From Diaporthe sp. PMI_573 (lineage: Eukaryota > Ascomycota > Sordariomycetes > Diaporthales > Diaporthaceae), in assembly GCA_021399435.1 (NCBI GenBank), contig JAJTUP010000094.1:1-64000 (forward strand): a stretch of DNA of 64,000 nucleotides, read 5' to 3'. The notes under the pieces are model-generated. The model was not told where the DNA came from and did not search any database. It was given only the letters and a program-made list of their open reading frames with translations. Below are positions 38,957 to 49,086 of this stretch, piece by piece. A program made the translations under genes and the position numbers. How positions within the stretch are numbered: position 1 is the first letter of the stretch; each line of letters starts with the position of its first letter.

Positions 38957-41876
38957 ATGGCCGCCGCGAATGGCGCGGGCGATGGTATCTTCTCCGCCAC
39001 ATACAATGGGGTCAGTCTGATCTTCTTCGCCCACAATTCCTCTCCGTCTTGCATTTGACTTCGCGTCCCCTCCCGTCCCCTGGCCGAGGCGACTCGTCGC
39101 ATCGCTGTCCAGGCCAGTCCCCACTAATCTTTGCAACGTCACAGAACCCCGTCTGGGAGTTCCAATTTGTAGGCCCAGATGCGAAGAGGGAGCATGTGAT
39201 GCGACGTCAGTCCGACAATTGGGTCAATGCCACGCACATCCTGAAAGCCGCCGGCTTCGACAAGCCCGCGAGAACCCGAATTCTCGAGCGCGACGTACAA
39301 AAGGGAAACCACGAGAAGGTTCAGGGAGGCTACGGCAAGTTTCAAGGTACGAAAGAACCAATGTGCTCGCTTGATTGCTGCCATGTTCCACTCTCTTGGG
39401 AGACTTGCTGACCGTTTGATTCCATCGCTGTAGGAACCTATCTGCCTCTGGCAGATGCGCAAGAGTTGGCCCGACAGCACAATGTTCTCGACCGAATTGG
39501 CCCCATCTTCGACTTCGTGCCCGGCGCTGTTACGCCCCCTCCAGCTCCACGACATGTCAGCAAGCCGAAACAGCCCAAGAAGAGTGCCGCTGTCCCCCAA
39601 CCTGGACCTGCCGCCAAGAAGCGAAAGCGAAATGGTGAGATCATCTAAGCATGGTGCTGCTGCTCTATCGGGTACTGATCAATTCTAGACCCCTTCGCGG
39701 AGGACTTGGACCGATCTTCTGTCGCGTTTCGGGATGACACGCCGGACGATCAGACTGTCGCCTCTGGCAGTTACATGGCTGAGGACGATGCAGACAGGAT
39801 GATTGTGCACAGGGTATGCTTCCACCCCATACTCCGAGACGAGACTTGGACCCCCAAGATGCTGACGAGAAGGCAGCACACCATGTATGGCGAGGCGCTC
39901 CTCGACTACTCGAATGATGTACTAGACCCGCAGAACTCGTGGTTCGAGCAGTTGAAGGAACAGCACACAGCCGATCGCAGGCGCCTGGACAACGAGTACG
40001 AAGCTAGGAAGGCGGAACTCGATGCACAGCTGCGCCACGAGGAAGACCATTTTGTTTCGGACTTGGATCAAACCGCCCGGATGGTGCGCGAGGCTTTTGT
40101 GACGGTCCAACAGTCCTTCAGTTTAGCAGTCGCGAAACAAGTAGACCTTCACCTGAAAAAGAACGAACTACATCGCGAATATGAAAGGACAAAAACAAAG
40201 GCGGAAGCGAATCTGCTTAACAAGGTCCAAGAATTGATTACCGGTTCGGCCGCTGAGCAAAATAGAACCCTTGGCTCCGCGCTTGAGGAGACGGTATCGA
40301 CCTCATCTACCATCGCGGTAAGCATACGAGTGGATAGTTCATAACATCAATTCTGACCAACGACAATAAACAGGTCACTACTATGGACCAATCCGTGTCA
40401 CCAGCCAGATGGATCCGGCCGCCTCGACCACACTACTTCAATGCGACCCGGTCTATCGAGGCCATACCTCCCGGCGCAGACGTTCATGCGCCCACGCCTC
40501 AAACACTTCTGCTTACACCTTCCCGACCAGCAACGACGCCACAAGCTTCCCCTCTCCAAACGTCAATGTCCGGAGAACTGCCGCCCCAGGATCCGACCCC
40601 CTTAGCAGACATGCATAAGAGGGATTATATCACGTCAGCGCCGCCCAAACCTGCGTTGCAAGGAAAGCCGTCAAACACAAATCCTGAACCATCATGCTCT
40701 GCTCGACCTCCGCGTCCACAGTCGATACCTGATGAACCTATGGGCAATTCACGACAACGAACGCCTGCTTCGGCAACTCGATCTCACCATAACGTAAAAA
40801 GGAGGGTTGTTGAGTTACCAGCTGAAAGCATCATGGCTGTGCCGAAACGCCGACGCATGGAAGGATCAGTTGCAGCAGCGCAGCAGACCTCGGCGGCGGA
40901 AAATTCAGCTGAACAGCAACAGCGCACATCTTTACGACCAGATCTAGCCCAGGAAAAAGCAACACATCGCGTCGTGACCTTCGAGGAGGTTTATCAACAA
41001 GGAGAGGCCGTATTCAAGCACAAGATCTTTGAGTATAAAGAAGGTTCCGGTAATTGGTACATCGTCAAGTGTGATAAGCATAAAATGCATTTTGGGCTTG
41101 GGAATCCCTTGCATGGCGCTGCCAAACACTTGCACAGCCCTCAGCATGGTAGATTGGAGAAGACGCATCATCTTGCCATTCAGAATTGTGGCTTTCTCGT
41201 GAAGGATTGTACGGCGGAACTTGCAAGCCAGAACAACACTGCGTTCGAGGAGGCGTTGAAAAACGGGTACAAGATCTTGAAGCCAACAAATAAGACAAGC
41301 AATCAATCAGTCGCAGCAGAGCTGTCCAGTTTGTCGAATGATGGAAACAGTCAACGGAAAAACTCCAGGAAAGGACAAGCGAAGCCCCGCGACATGGAGC
41401 GTCAAGTTGCTGCCGCTCAGCCCGAGCCGCACAGTGACCTTAGCGACAAGAGAGGCCACTATCTGATCGCTAATCTTGGCTCTAACCGCGATGAACCCGA
41501 CTGCATCGTCATTCCTTCAGGATCAGCATCACATTCGAATAAAGAGGATACTTCCGGAAACGAAAGTGAGAATCAGGAGCTACGTGCTACCGGTAGACCC
41601 TCTGCTCATGATCACGACTCATCGGCGTCGAGCACTGGGCAGAGTAGTACCAGAAAGCAAGATGCAAACCCCGTGGTCAGTGCTGCTGCGTTTGATCAAC
41701 AGCTCTTACAGAGTGAAAATGCTCTCCGAGCAGTTGAGAGAGCAACATCTGGAAGTATCCGTCTGGATATACCTGAAGTGGAACGGGATAGGCATGATAC
41801 GAGGCTTCCCCGCGACAGCTACGAGCGATTTGATCAGCTAAAGGTCCAGATGAGAAGCAACGCCGCCAATCAGTGA
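38957..41876 (+). CDS. Chimeric APSES (Mbp1-like) transcription factor fused to coiled-coil/zinc-binding-like block
   Basis: Five exons fit GT-AG rules and keep frame: 38957-39010, 39145-39346, 39434-39634, 39689-40317, 40374-41876, giving 862 aa. Residues about 10-105 form an APSES/KilA-N DNA-binding domain (GIFSATYNG, then [56 protein letters not shown]), as in MBF subunits Mbp1/Res. A Pro-rich stretch and an [11 protein letters not shown] follow. After [11 protein letters not shown] the expected ankyrin region is absent. Instead the protein continues into the block shared with 13908-15685: coiled coil ([20 protein letters not shown]), linker, and zinc-finger-like CDKHKMHFG...HLHSPQHG. The tail ([20 protein letters not shown]...) is unique. 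The frame is open throughout, unlike the 15-kb copy. Expression is not shown. Confidence 0.75.
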
Positions 41877-42320
41877 CAATTATTATACCACTGCACCATG
41901 CAAAAAGGGTGTCTATCGTTGATACTCGACGGTCATGGAAGCCACCATTCCTTGGCAGACTTCAATTCCATGTTCAATAGAATATAATGTGCCACCATGA
42001 GCTAGCTGCATCGCGTGCTTGGTCTCTCTACAGCCGTTGCGGTGGCAAGAATCTCTGGTCGATGTTGACTCTCTCCAAATGACCCGAGGGTTCCAGTACT
42101 GCGCCGCAGGTGAGAGACCTGCAGAGACCACCCACCGCCACAAACACATCTACCAACATAGATTCCAGACCTTCCATTGGCCGCCATGTTTGCTCCTCGC
42201 ATACAATCTCAGCAAGAGCTTCCTCCTCATGTGAAGCCTCAGCATAGACATCCCCCTCGTGCGTAACTCCTACGCGGGCAGATTTTGCTTCATGCTCTAA
42301 GACGTGTTGCTCCACAGCGA
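41877..42320. other. Non-coding stretch
   Basis: 3' flank of the APSES chimera; no gene seen. Confidence 0.4.
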
Positions 42321-42442
42321 CATTGTGATCATGTCTTGTCTAGGTTCTCTAGCGCGACCCCTCCCGTTGGGGGCTGGTTTTGTCATGACGGACATATTGA
42401 TACCTCAGGCACACACCTCTTGGCTACCCGTCACATCTGACA
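42321..42442 (-). repeat. Diverged solo LTR of the Copia family
   Basis: The reverse complement from 42442 reads TGTCAGATGTGACGGGTAGC, then GTGCCTGAGGTATCAAT, CATGACAAAACCAGCCCC, AACCTAGACAAGACATGATC. This follows the first two thirds of the intact 195-bp LTR at 5106 with scattered substitutions and indels. The LTR 3' third is not recognised and no internal Copia sequence is adjacent, so it is a truncated solo LTR of an older insertion. Confidence 0.8.
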
Positions 42443-42477
42443 TAAATACAGATAAACTTCAGAAATCAGGCTATCTA
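42443..42477 (+). repeat. 35-bp repeat, inverted copy at 55859-55893
   Basis: TAAATACAGATAAACTTCAG followed by AAATCAGGCTATCTA. It is identical, in inverted orientation, to 55859-55893. Here it abuts the solo LTR end exactly. Confidence 0.7.
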
Positions 42478-42855
42478 ATGAACTAGGTTACATACTTTTT
42501 GGGTAAGAAATAAAGGTAATGCAGAGGTACGAAGTTAGGGTCTTAAAACAACCCAAAAAATCGACTCACGGCCACCAAACTCATCTTTCGGCGTGCACGC
42601 CCCATAGAAACACAGCCGAAAACGAGCGTTTCCGTTTAACAAAGAGACTAAATATTTAAAAAGTGGCGGGCATGTGATAATGGCGGCTGACTGGTGGACC
42701 ACGTTAGTGTTTTTAATTTAGGCACAGGGGCCAGCATGATTAGTCAGAAAAAGTTGTGTGGCATCCGTTTTTGGTTGTGCGAATATCCGCTTTCTTATTA
42801 TAACTTGAAAACAGTGGAACGATTTGGCGGCTTCACGCCCAAGTCGGTCAACTAG

Positions 42856-43242
42856 TATTTCGACCAGCGGGAGCAGTTTAGCTGGGTTGAACCAGAGCTT
42901 ACGGCCAACGTTGATGAAGGAGGGATTATGGAGGGTCAAGGTACGCCAATGAGCCGTAGTCACTGACGATGTTTATTGTGTTTGACTAACTATTATCAGG
43001 GTTCGATTCCCTTGTGCTTGGGACCACGGAAACGAAGCAGGTCCTTGTCAAAAACGGTGGCAGTCGCTCTTGGGTGATTATAATTGATGCCATCACCGCC
43101 GCGGGCAAATATCTCGACCCAGGCGATATCTTCAAGGGCAAAGAACTTCAAGCCCAGTGGTTCCTTCGAGATTTTAAGAAGATTTGCCCATGGCATTATA
43201 TCTGCTCAGAAAATGGCTGGACGAGCAATGAGATCGCAACAA
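42856..43242 (+). pseudogene. Pogo-type transposase fragment
   Basis: A frame FDQREQFSWVEPELTANVDE continues GGIMEGQ (first catalytic Asp in V-D-E-G-G). A 59-bp intron (42941-42999; GTACGC, branch-like GACTAAC, ATCAG) precedes GFDSLVLGTTETKQVLVKNG, WVIIIDAITAAGKYLDP, FKGKELQAQWF and SENGWTSNEIA. This is the first half of a fungal pogo/Fot-type DDE domain. The N-terminal DNA-binding region and the second and third catalytic acids are missing. Downstream the sequence switches to Tc1-like residues. Confidence 0.8.
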
Positions 43243-43299
43243 TTTTAACCTTCCGCGTGTGCCTGCACGGCGGAGTATATGTGATCTCGTGGCACATGA

Positions 43300-43425
43300 C
43301 CTCGAGTCCCGTGCTCTCTCACCGTGTTGCAAAGCCCGGGCTTAGTGAGAACATGAGAAAAGCCCGTTTACAGTGGTGTTTAGACTACCAGCACTAGACC
43401 TTAGAGGACTGGAAATACGTGATCT
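43300..43425 (+). pseudogene. Tc1-type transposase scrap
   Basis: A frame gives LSHRVAKPGLSENMRKARLQ, WCLDYQH, a stop, then TLEDWKYVIFEKG. The usual Tc1 reading is R-K-P-G-L-x(n)-K-A-R-L-x-(W/F)-C-x(4)-H-W-T-x-E-D-W-K-x-V-I-(W/F)-(S/T)-D-E-T, so the invariant Trp has become a stop and the sequence departs just before the catalytic Asp. It sits between the pogo fragment and the Clr5 ORF. Confidence 0.6.
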
Positions 43426-44212
43426 TCGAGAAAGGATAACTCAGATGTACATGAAGAAGACGCTGAAAGAGGTCCTTGAAATAATGGAACAGGACCATAA
43501 CTTCGTCGCCACCGAGAGGATGTATAAAGCACGTCTTAAGGATTGGGGTGTTACAAAAAACATAACAGCAGATTATATTGTCAGTTTGCTATCAGAGGAA
43601 CAGGAGAATGGCCTAGGGCAGGGACAACAGCAAACATCTCCTCACAAACGTCTACAAGATCTCCTGACTACTACCGACCATCCAGATGTCGAGCGAATCC
43701 GAAAATATATTAGCAGGGGAGCCGCCGGCCTCAACAAGTTAGAGACAAAAGAACGCAACCGTGTTTTAACCGTCTTTGGATCACCAGAGGTCAAGGGCAT
43801 TCGTAAGAATGCACGACGCGGGGCCTTCCAACCTCACGGCCGACATGACCGGAGAGCCCCCAACGTTAGACGCCCACCATCTACAAGAAAATTACCGCGG
43901 GTTGCAGTTCCCAGTCCTCAGCACATCATACATACACTTGAGTGTTTATTCTCTTCTCAGAACTCAGCTCGTTCCCTCACCACTTCTACTACAACCACGC
44001 CGTTCGACAATCCCCTACTATCTCTATACCCGGATCCAGACTATTTCAACTCATCGAATCTTTGGCCATCTCGCGATTCTGCGTTCTCCATCCAGGAGGT
44101 GCATGTGCTAGACTTTGTAGTAAGGTTTCGGCTTGCACATATATATTCGTTGATAGTGCCAATAGACCCAGCTACCATGCTGCATCTTGCGCTGGCCGTG
44201 GCACTATTCTAA
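43395..44212 (+). CDS. Clr5-domain protein (probably partial)
   Basis: An open frame to the TAA at 44212. Near its start is IRDLRERITQMYMKKTLKEV followed by MEQDHNFVATERMYKARLKD WG, a Clr5 domain (about 50 residues, helix-turn-helix-like, common in fungal proteins of unknown function). Then comes a Gln-rich linker and a second helical segment (HPDVERIRKYISRGAAGLNK). From about residue 140 the frame becomes Ser/Thr/Pro-rich and may be out of frame. No good start precedes the domain because the upstream sequence is a Tc1 scrap, so the N-terminus was probably replaced. Function unknown. Confidence 0.5.
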
Positions 44213-44887
44213 GCTCACCAACTCCCTCGCTGACCGAGCGATCAATAAATACGGAAGCCGACCCGCACGTCGACGCGACCGACGATTAAGACCAAGACCC
44301 AAGACCCAAGACCCAAGACCCGCGTGTGACCACATGCCCAAGAAGAAAGACTGGGGATCAACGAGTCGACAGTTAGCTCGACTCAAACAGTTTGGAGACC
44401 CACGTGAGCACTCTATTGAGTGTTGCTGTACAAGCTCGTCCAGTATATCCGGAACTGGCACACTATCATTCAGACGTGCCTGTTTCAGCAAAGGACAGGC
44501 AAATTGACTGCGTGCTTTATCCCTAAGAGCTTGGTCTCGATTCATTTGGAAAGATGATATCCCACATACTAAACCATTATTCCTTTTCCTTGTTTTCTGT
44601 TTAATTTCAATATTGGTCGATCGTTAATGGCTCAAGAATTATCCAGCACCGTAACTCTAATCAACTCGAAAATGCGAACCTGGATCGGGGTATTGTGGAA
44701 TTGGCCGGGAAGAGGTGCAAAGTGGCTAAATAGCGCGCTCTGATTGGCTGCAGCGCTAATTAGTCATGAAAATGGGTGCAATATCCATTTTTTTAGGTGT
44801 GAATATTCACACCAACCTCCCATCCTTTACTACTTCCTTCTGTGCCACAATAAACACAGCTCCAACACTGCACTATACTACAACACC
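44213..44887. other. Intergenic stretch with dispersed 34-bp repeat
   Basis: Contains four tandem AAGACCC-type units (44290-44322) and, at 44681-44714, a 34-bp segment shared with 11275-11308. The remainder is the probable promoter of the dsRBD-like gene. Confidence 0.45.
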
Positions 44888-45582
44888 ATGTCTTCACAAC
44901 ACATCTTTGAAGCTCAAAGCGCAAGCAGTGCTGGCGACAGTCAGGCATGGCAAAGCAAGCTTGAAGGTTTGAGCAACGCACACAGACTCATGCTACCTAC
45001 CTGGCACTCACGCCTCTAACCACTCATTCACTCACAGACGCCTCCTAACACCACCACCAAGTGCTGACGAATATTTACAGACGCATGCCGCGAGTACCAG
45101 CTCGCCCTACCCTCATTCCAAATGGTCGCAGATAGCAGAGGTAAGCCGGCGCGCGGGCCACGAACAGCCACTTATTCCCCCCGGGAATGCCATGCGGAAA
45201 GGATATTGAGAAACAGAGAAAGATTCTAACCAAACTCAAATCAATAGGTTGTCGCACAGCCTGGTCGAGCCGCGTAACCGTCAACGGCGCGATCCACCAG
45301 GCCAGGTTCTGGTACGACGGCAAAAACCTCAACAACGCTAAGGAAGACGCCGCAGAGGTCGCGCTGAGGTTCGTCTCCATGGCGGCGTCCCTGTCGGCGC
45401 CGAGGGGGTGGCAGAATGCCTCCTGCACAACACCAGCAATCCTACGCAGCCCCTTCTGCCCTGATGCACAAGGCTTTTGTGCTCGGCCGACAGAGGTTGC
45501 GCGACATGGGCCACGACGAAGATCATACCGCGACAGCTACACCGGGAGCATGCATAAAAGAGCAAATGAATACAAGTGTTAG
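44888..45582 (+). CDS. Small dsRNA-binding-domain-like protein
   Basis: Three exons keep frame: 44888-44966, 45081-45140, 45248-45582, giving 157 aa. The protein opens MSSQHIFEAQSASSAGDSQA. It then reads DACREYQLALPSFQMVADSR, GCRTAWSSRVTVNGAIHQAR and FWYDGKNLNNAKEDAAEVAL. This has the alpha-beta-beta-beta-alpha order and the K/N-A-K-E-x-A-A-x-x-A-L end of a double-stranded RNA-binding motif. The last about 55 residues are not conserved-looking and could be out of frame or beyond another splice site. The first donor (GTTTGA) is non-standard. It may bind dsRNA; no catalytic domain is present. Confidence 0.6.
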
Positions 45583-46047
45583 TCGACCGGGCTTATAAGA
45601 AACGGGCAGATGGCGCTTCAAAGGCCGATGGTCTGGCGCTAGCGGGCGCAAACAGGGAGGAGTCGGTCTTGACTGATCTGGCCAAGTCGATCTCGTATTT
45701 GATACAGACAATAAAAGAGAAATCTTAAGTATAACTAGAAGTGATTGCCCCACAGGTTCATGCAGGCGATCATGAGACCGCCGCTAACATTCTACATACT
45801 GGCTTGAAAGAATCATCATTAGGCGTGGAATTGGTCCGCCTGCTCATATACCTCGAAACAAACAACATTCTCCGTTCTGCGTTATGGTGACACCCTCATC
45901 TAGATTCAGAAGGGGATTCTGCCTCAATGCTATTTCACGAGCGTGTGGCCAATATTTGAGAACTGTGGTATATAAGTCTTGCATGGAAACAGTTGGCCAC
46001 GAGGAGTTGGTCGTCGGGATTGGTGTTATAAATAAGTCGAACCCGAG
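45583..46047. other. Non-coding stretch
   Basis: Lies where the helicase half of the neighbouring minus-strand Helitron gene would be expected, but no helicase motif is readable in any frame. Confidence 0.45.
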
Positions 46048-49000
46048 CTAGTATGAAGCAACCTCCACTGATGATAATTCTTGTTCTGTATTTATACGGT
46101 TGGCTGTACGCATGAGGAATTGTCTTGTTCTATCGGCGTATCCATCATCAGCTCGTGTTGTATCATTGCCTCTTTGCTCTTGCTCAGTCTGTTGAAGTTG
46201 TCGGACTTGCGCAGCGTAAGCAAGACGCTTCCACATTGGTAGGTCAAACTTGGTGGAGTAGTTGGTCATGTAATACATTGACGAGATGCTTCTTGCTTTG
46301 GTGTACATAAAAGATATGTCGTGGTTGTGTCGGAATGCTGAGGCCAATGCTCTATTGTACGTAACAACACGGTCGTGATTTCGTTCGAGCCTGAGTATGC
46401 AATCGTCCCCAATGTTGGTCTTGTCCTCTTTGGTCCAAGGAGCGCCGAAGCGGCAGTAGGTTGTCTTGTACTTGTAACAGGTTGCTGTGTGACGATGAAG
46501 TTGTGAGGTATATGCGATGCGGTTAGAATCTCTGACGAGTCCTTCCCACGCCGTATTAGGGTCAGTACTTGTTAGATCATCTAGAGGCGTGTGGGCATTA
46601 GGCTTTTCTCTCACAGCCCGTGCTGCATCCTCCTCGTCCAGGACCTGACAGAACATAGTGTCAGCCCAACGCTCGATCTGTCGTTTAAGAGTCTCCCTCA
46701 AGTTTTCAGACTCCGGGTCGACCTGCTTCTGGGCAAACATCTCGGATATTTGTGGAAGCTGTAGATTCCCATTCAGCCAGATCATGCCGTGAAGGTGAAG
46801 CATGCCGCGTTCGTTGGTCTCGACTGCACCAACGTAGTGGCTTACTTTACCTAGGCTCGAGGGTTTGCCGACTTGGATAAAGTGCTGGAAAAAAACATTC
46901 ATTTCTTCGTGAAAGAAGAGGGCTGCGCTGACGGGATCTTCAATGCCGAATCTTATCCTGCTGTAATTGTCTTCGAGGTTTTGCAACAAGTCTCTGATAT
47001 CCTCCGGCAGAGCGGCCTGGCACACACTCAGCCACTTCTTTATCGGACTGATAAGGTCATTCGGATTGATTGTGAACCAAAGGACGGGGAGCCCGAAATG
47101 TATGATAGAGCTCTGAATCTTCTTCCGCATTTGTAGTCGTGCCTCCGCAGATAGAGGGAATGAGTATCCAAATGATGAAAGTTGCCTCATAAGCTCCTGG
47201 ATATCCTTATCCTTTGTCTGTTTGGTGCTCTCCATCTCCTTAGCCGCGACATTTAAACGTTCCGGTGTGAGAGACTGCCACAAGGTCTTGAAATGGCGGA
47301 ACGAAGTTTTGGTCATTCGTTGCATGCTTACTCGTCTGTTGTTCGACTTGACAAGTGTGTTGAAGATGAGAAATTGAAAGATAGGGTGGCGAGAGAAACG
47401 TCCACCGTGGCGGAGCAGACAGATTTTCGCCCAGTACCGTAGGCTAAATCCGTCTTTCGAATGGCAGTCATCTCTAGAATTATCCTCATCTCGTGTTCTT
47501 AGCTCGGGTAACTTTCTAACCCTTGGTCCGCCAATGCCGTGTGGGAAAAGGGTTGGGAATGTCTTGGGCCAGAATTGGGGGTCGTTGCTATCAGCAAATT
47601 CATTTCCGCGGCGGACGTGTATGTATGGAGTTGCTGTCTGAGTGGCTCTGAGTTCTACTCTTGCGCGAGGCAAATCCCTAGTTGCATTATCTTCAGTTTG
47701 TTGGCTGTTGGTTATTGCTGAACTCCCGACTGCTGCACCTAGGGCATTTGCTGCAAATTGAAGCTGGTCAATATCGGTGCTTCTGAGGGAACCCTCGGTA
47801 TCGAATATTCCAGAGGAGTCACGTTCATAAGTTGTATCCGTCTCATCGACTGTTATACTGGCTGTCACCTGGGATGAGTCTGAGTCCCTTTGAGACTCCA
47901 CGTCTCTCAGAATACCTATCCCCAGATCTTGTGGCATAATGTCACCGGTCTCAGTCGTGGCGCCGCGGTCCTCAGCCTTTGTGTAGTGAGCAGTGTTCAT
48001 CTCCTCATCTGCAGTAGGCTCTGCGTGATGTGCGCAGGCGCGAATTGCAGCAGTAACTCGTGTCTGTGTCCACCCGGAAAGCTCTTCGGTATCTATGACA
48101 ATATGGCTGTATACAGGGTTGTTTGCTTTGAGCCAGATCAGAGCTTTCTCGATTGCTAGTGGTCGGATTGTCGCATATGTGCTGAGGTCCTTGTCTGACG
48201 GTTCTTGTTTGCCGCTCCAAGTGATGAGGAAATTTTCAAGGGTGGATTGTAAGGTTCGCGGTAGCACATTGGTCGTCAAGTCGTCAATATTACTAGGAAA
48301 GACACAGATATGACCCTTAATATGTTTCCTGTACTTTGTACCCACCCACTGTAGATCCATACGTAGCTTTGTTATGAATCCGAATGGTGTGTTGATACTA
48401 ATGGCCCTCTCTTCAAGTGGTGTCAGATCCATCAGCTCCTGGGGGTATCGATGCATGCAGCGGAGATGTGGCTGGAGGAAAGACGCACGTCTTGCAAGTT
48501 TTGCATATCCTTGTTCGTTCATTTGTCGAGAACTCATTGCTGTATGGCACATCTTGCAAGTCGGAACGGATGATGACGGGTCGCTCCCAAGGTGTTCAGT
48601 TGTAAAGCACTGATTGCACTCTATGAGAACCTGTATCTGATTTTGAGCCTCCTGCGTGAGATTCTCGTAGTATTTATTCCACGGCCACGGGCTCTCAGAC
48701 AACTCTTCCTTGCGGCACATCACTTGACACCAGTAGCAGAACGTTTGCACCCTGGCTGTCAGTTCTAGTCCTCTGATGATGTCGGTGTTCTTCTCGTAGC
48801 AAAGCTTCGCTGCCTCTACCTGTGTGGGTTTTGAGATTGGGGAGAAGCAACCAAAATCAGCGGAGTCCAGCTGCTTCTCGGCAAAACTCATGTGTAAAGA
48901 CTGGCTGGCTGTTTGAAAAAGGTCTGATCTCTCGGTATCTGTCGCATCTGGTTTCCTTGGTGGTCGAGCACGTACTGGAGAAGCAGTATCATGCAAATCT

Positions 49001-49086
49001 CTCTTTCGTTTGTTTTTTGGGCCACGCGGACGGCCTCGAGTCTCATAGTTAGATGGATCATAATCTGAATCCGAATTTGGCGCCAT
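46048..49086 (-). CDS. Helitron RepHel N-terminal half (zinc fingers and Rep nuclease), no helicase
   Basis: 1012 residues from MAPNSDSDYDPSNYETRGRP (with AT-hook-like RGRPRGPKNKRKR) and no internal stop. Cys-rich segments YWCQVMC, ECNQC and CKMCHTA form likely zinc fingers (DUF6570-like region). Next comes the Helitron-like N domain: NEFADSNDPQFWPKTFPTLF, GLPVLWFTINPNDLISPI, and the Rep motif RGMLHLHGMIWL (H-U-H). Further on, SSMYYMTNYSTKFDL carries tyrosines in the place of the catalytic pair. This enzyme nicks and joins Helitron ends. The frame ends SSVEVASY-stop before any PIF1 helicase domain, so the protein lacks the usual C-terminal half. An upstream in-frame ATG at 49122 is possible. 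Confidence 0.85.
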   Translation of the reverse strand: MAPNSDSDYDPSNYETRGRPRGPKNKRKRDLHDTASPVRARPPRKPDATDTERSDLFQTASQSLHMSFAEKQLDSADFGCFSPISKPTQVEAAKLCYEKNTDIIRGLELTARVQTFCYWCQVMCRKEELSESPWPWNKYYENLTQEAQNQIQVLIECNQCFTTEHLGSDPSSSVPTCKMCHTAMSSRQMNEQGYAKLARRASFLQPHLRCMHRYPQELMDLTPLEERAISINTPFGFITKLRMDLQWVGTKYRKHIKGHICVFPSNIDDLTTNVLPRTLQSTLENFLITWSGKQEPSDKDLSTYATIRPLAIEKALIWLKANNPVYSHIVIDTEELSGWTQTRVTAAIRACAHHAEPTADEEMNTAHYTKAEDRGATTETGDIMPQDLGIGILRDVESQRDSDSSQVTASITVDETDTTYERDSSGIFDTEGSLRSTDIDQLQFAANALGAAVGSSAITNSQQTEDNATRDLPRARVELRATQTATPYIHVRRGNEFADSNDPQFWPKTFPTLFPHGIGGPRVRKLPELRTRDEDNSRDDCHSKDGFSLRYWAKICLLRHGGRFSRHPIFQFLIFNTLVKSNNRRVSMQRMTKTSFRHFKTLWQSLTPERLNVAAKEMESTKQTKDKDIQELMRQLSSFGYSFPLSAEARLQMRKKIQSSIIHFGLPVLWFTINPNDLISPIKKWLSVCQAALPEDIRDLLQNLEDNYSRIRFGIEDPVSAALFFHEEMNVFFQHFIQVGKPSSLGKVSHYVGAVETNERGMLHLHGMIWLNGNLQLPQISEMFAQKQVDPESENLRETLKRQIERWADTMFCQVLDEEDAARAVREKPNAHTPLDDLTSTDPNTAWEGLVRDSNRIAYTSQLHRHTATCYKYKTTYCRFGAPWTKEDKTNIGDDCILRLERNHDRVVTYNRALASAFRHNHDISFMYTKARSISSMYYMTNYSTKFDLPMWKRLAYAAQVRQLQQTEQEQRGNDTTRADDGYADRTRQFLMRTANRINTEQELSSVEVASY

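Noticed and set aside
43000..43018. GGGTTCGATTCCC resembling a tRNA T-arm
   Set aside because: It lies at the start of the second pogo exon and translates as GFDSLVLG, a conserved pogo motif; no acceptor stem or anticodon arm can be folded around it.
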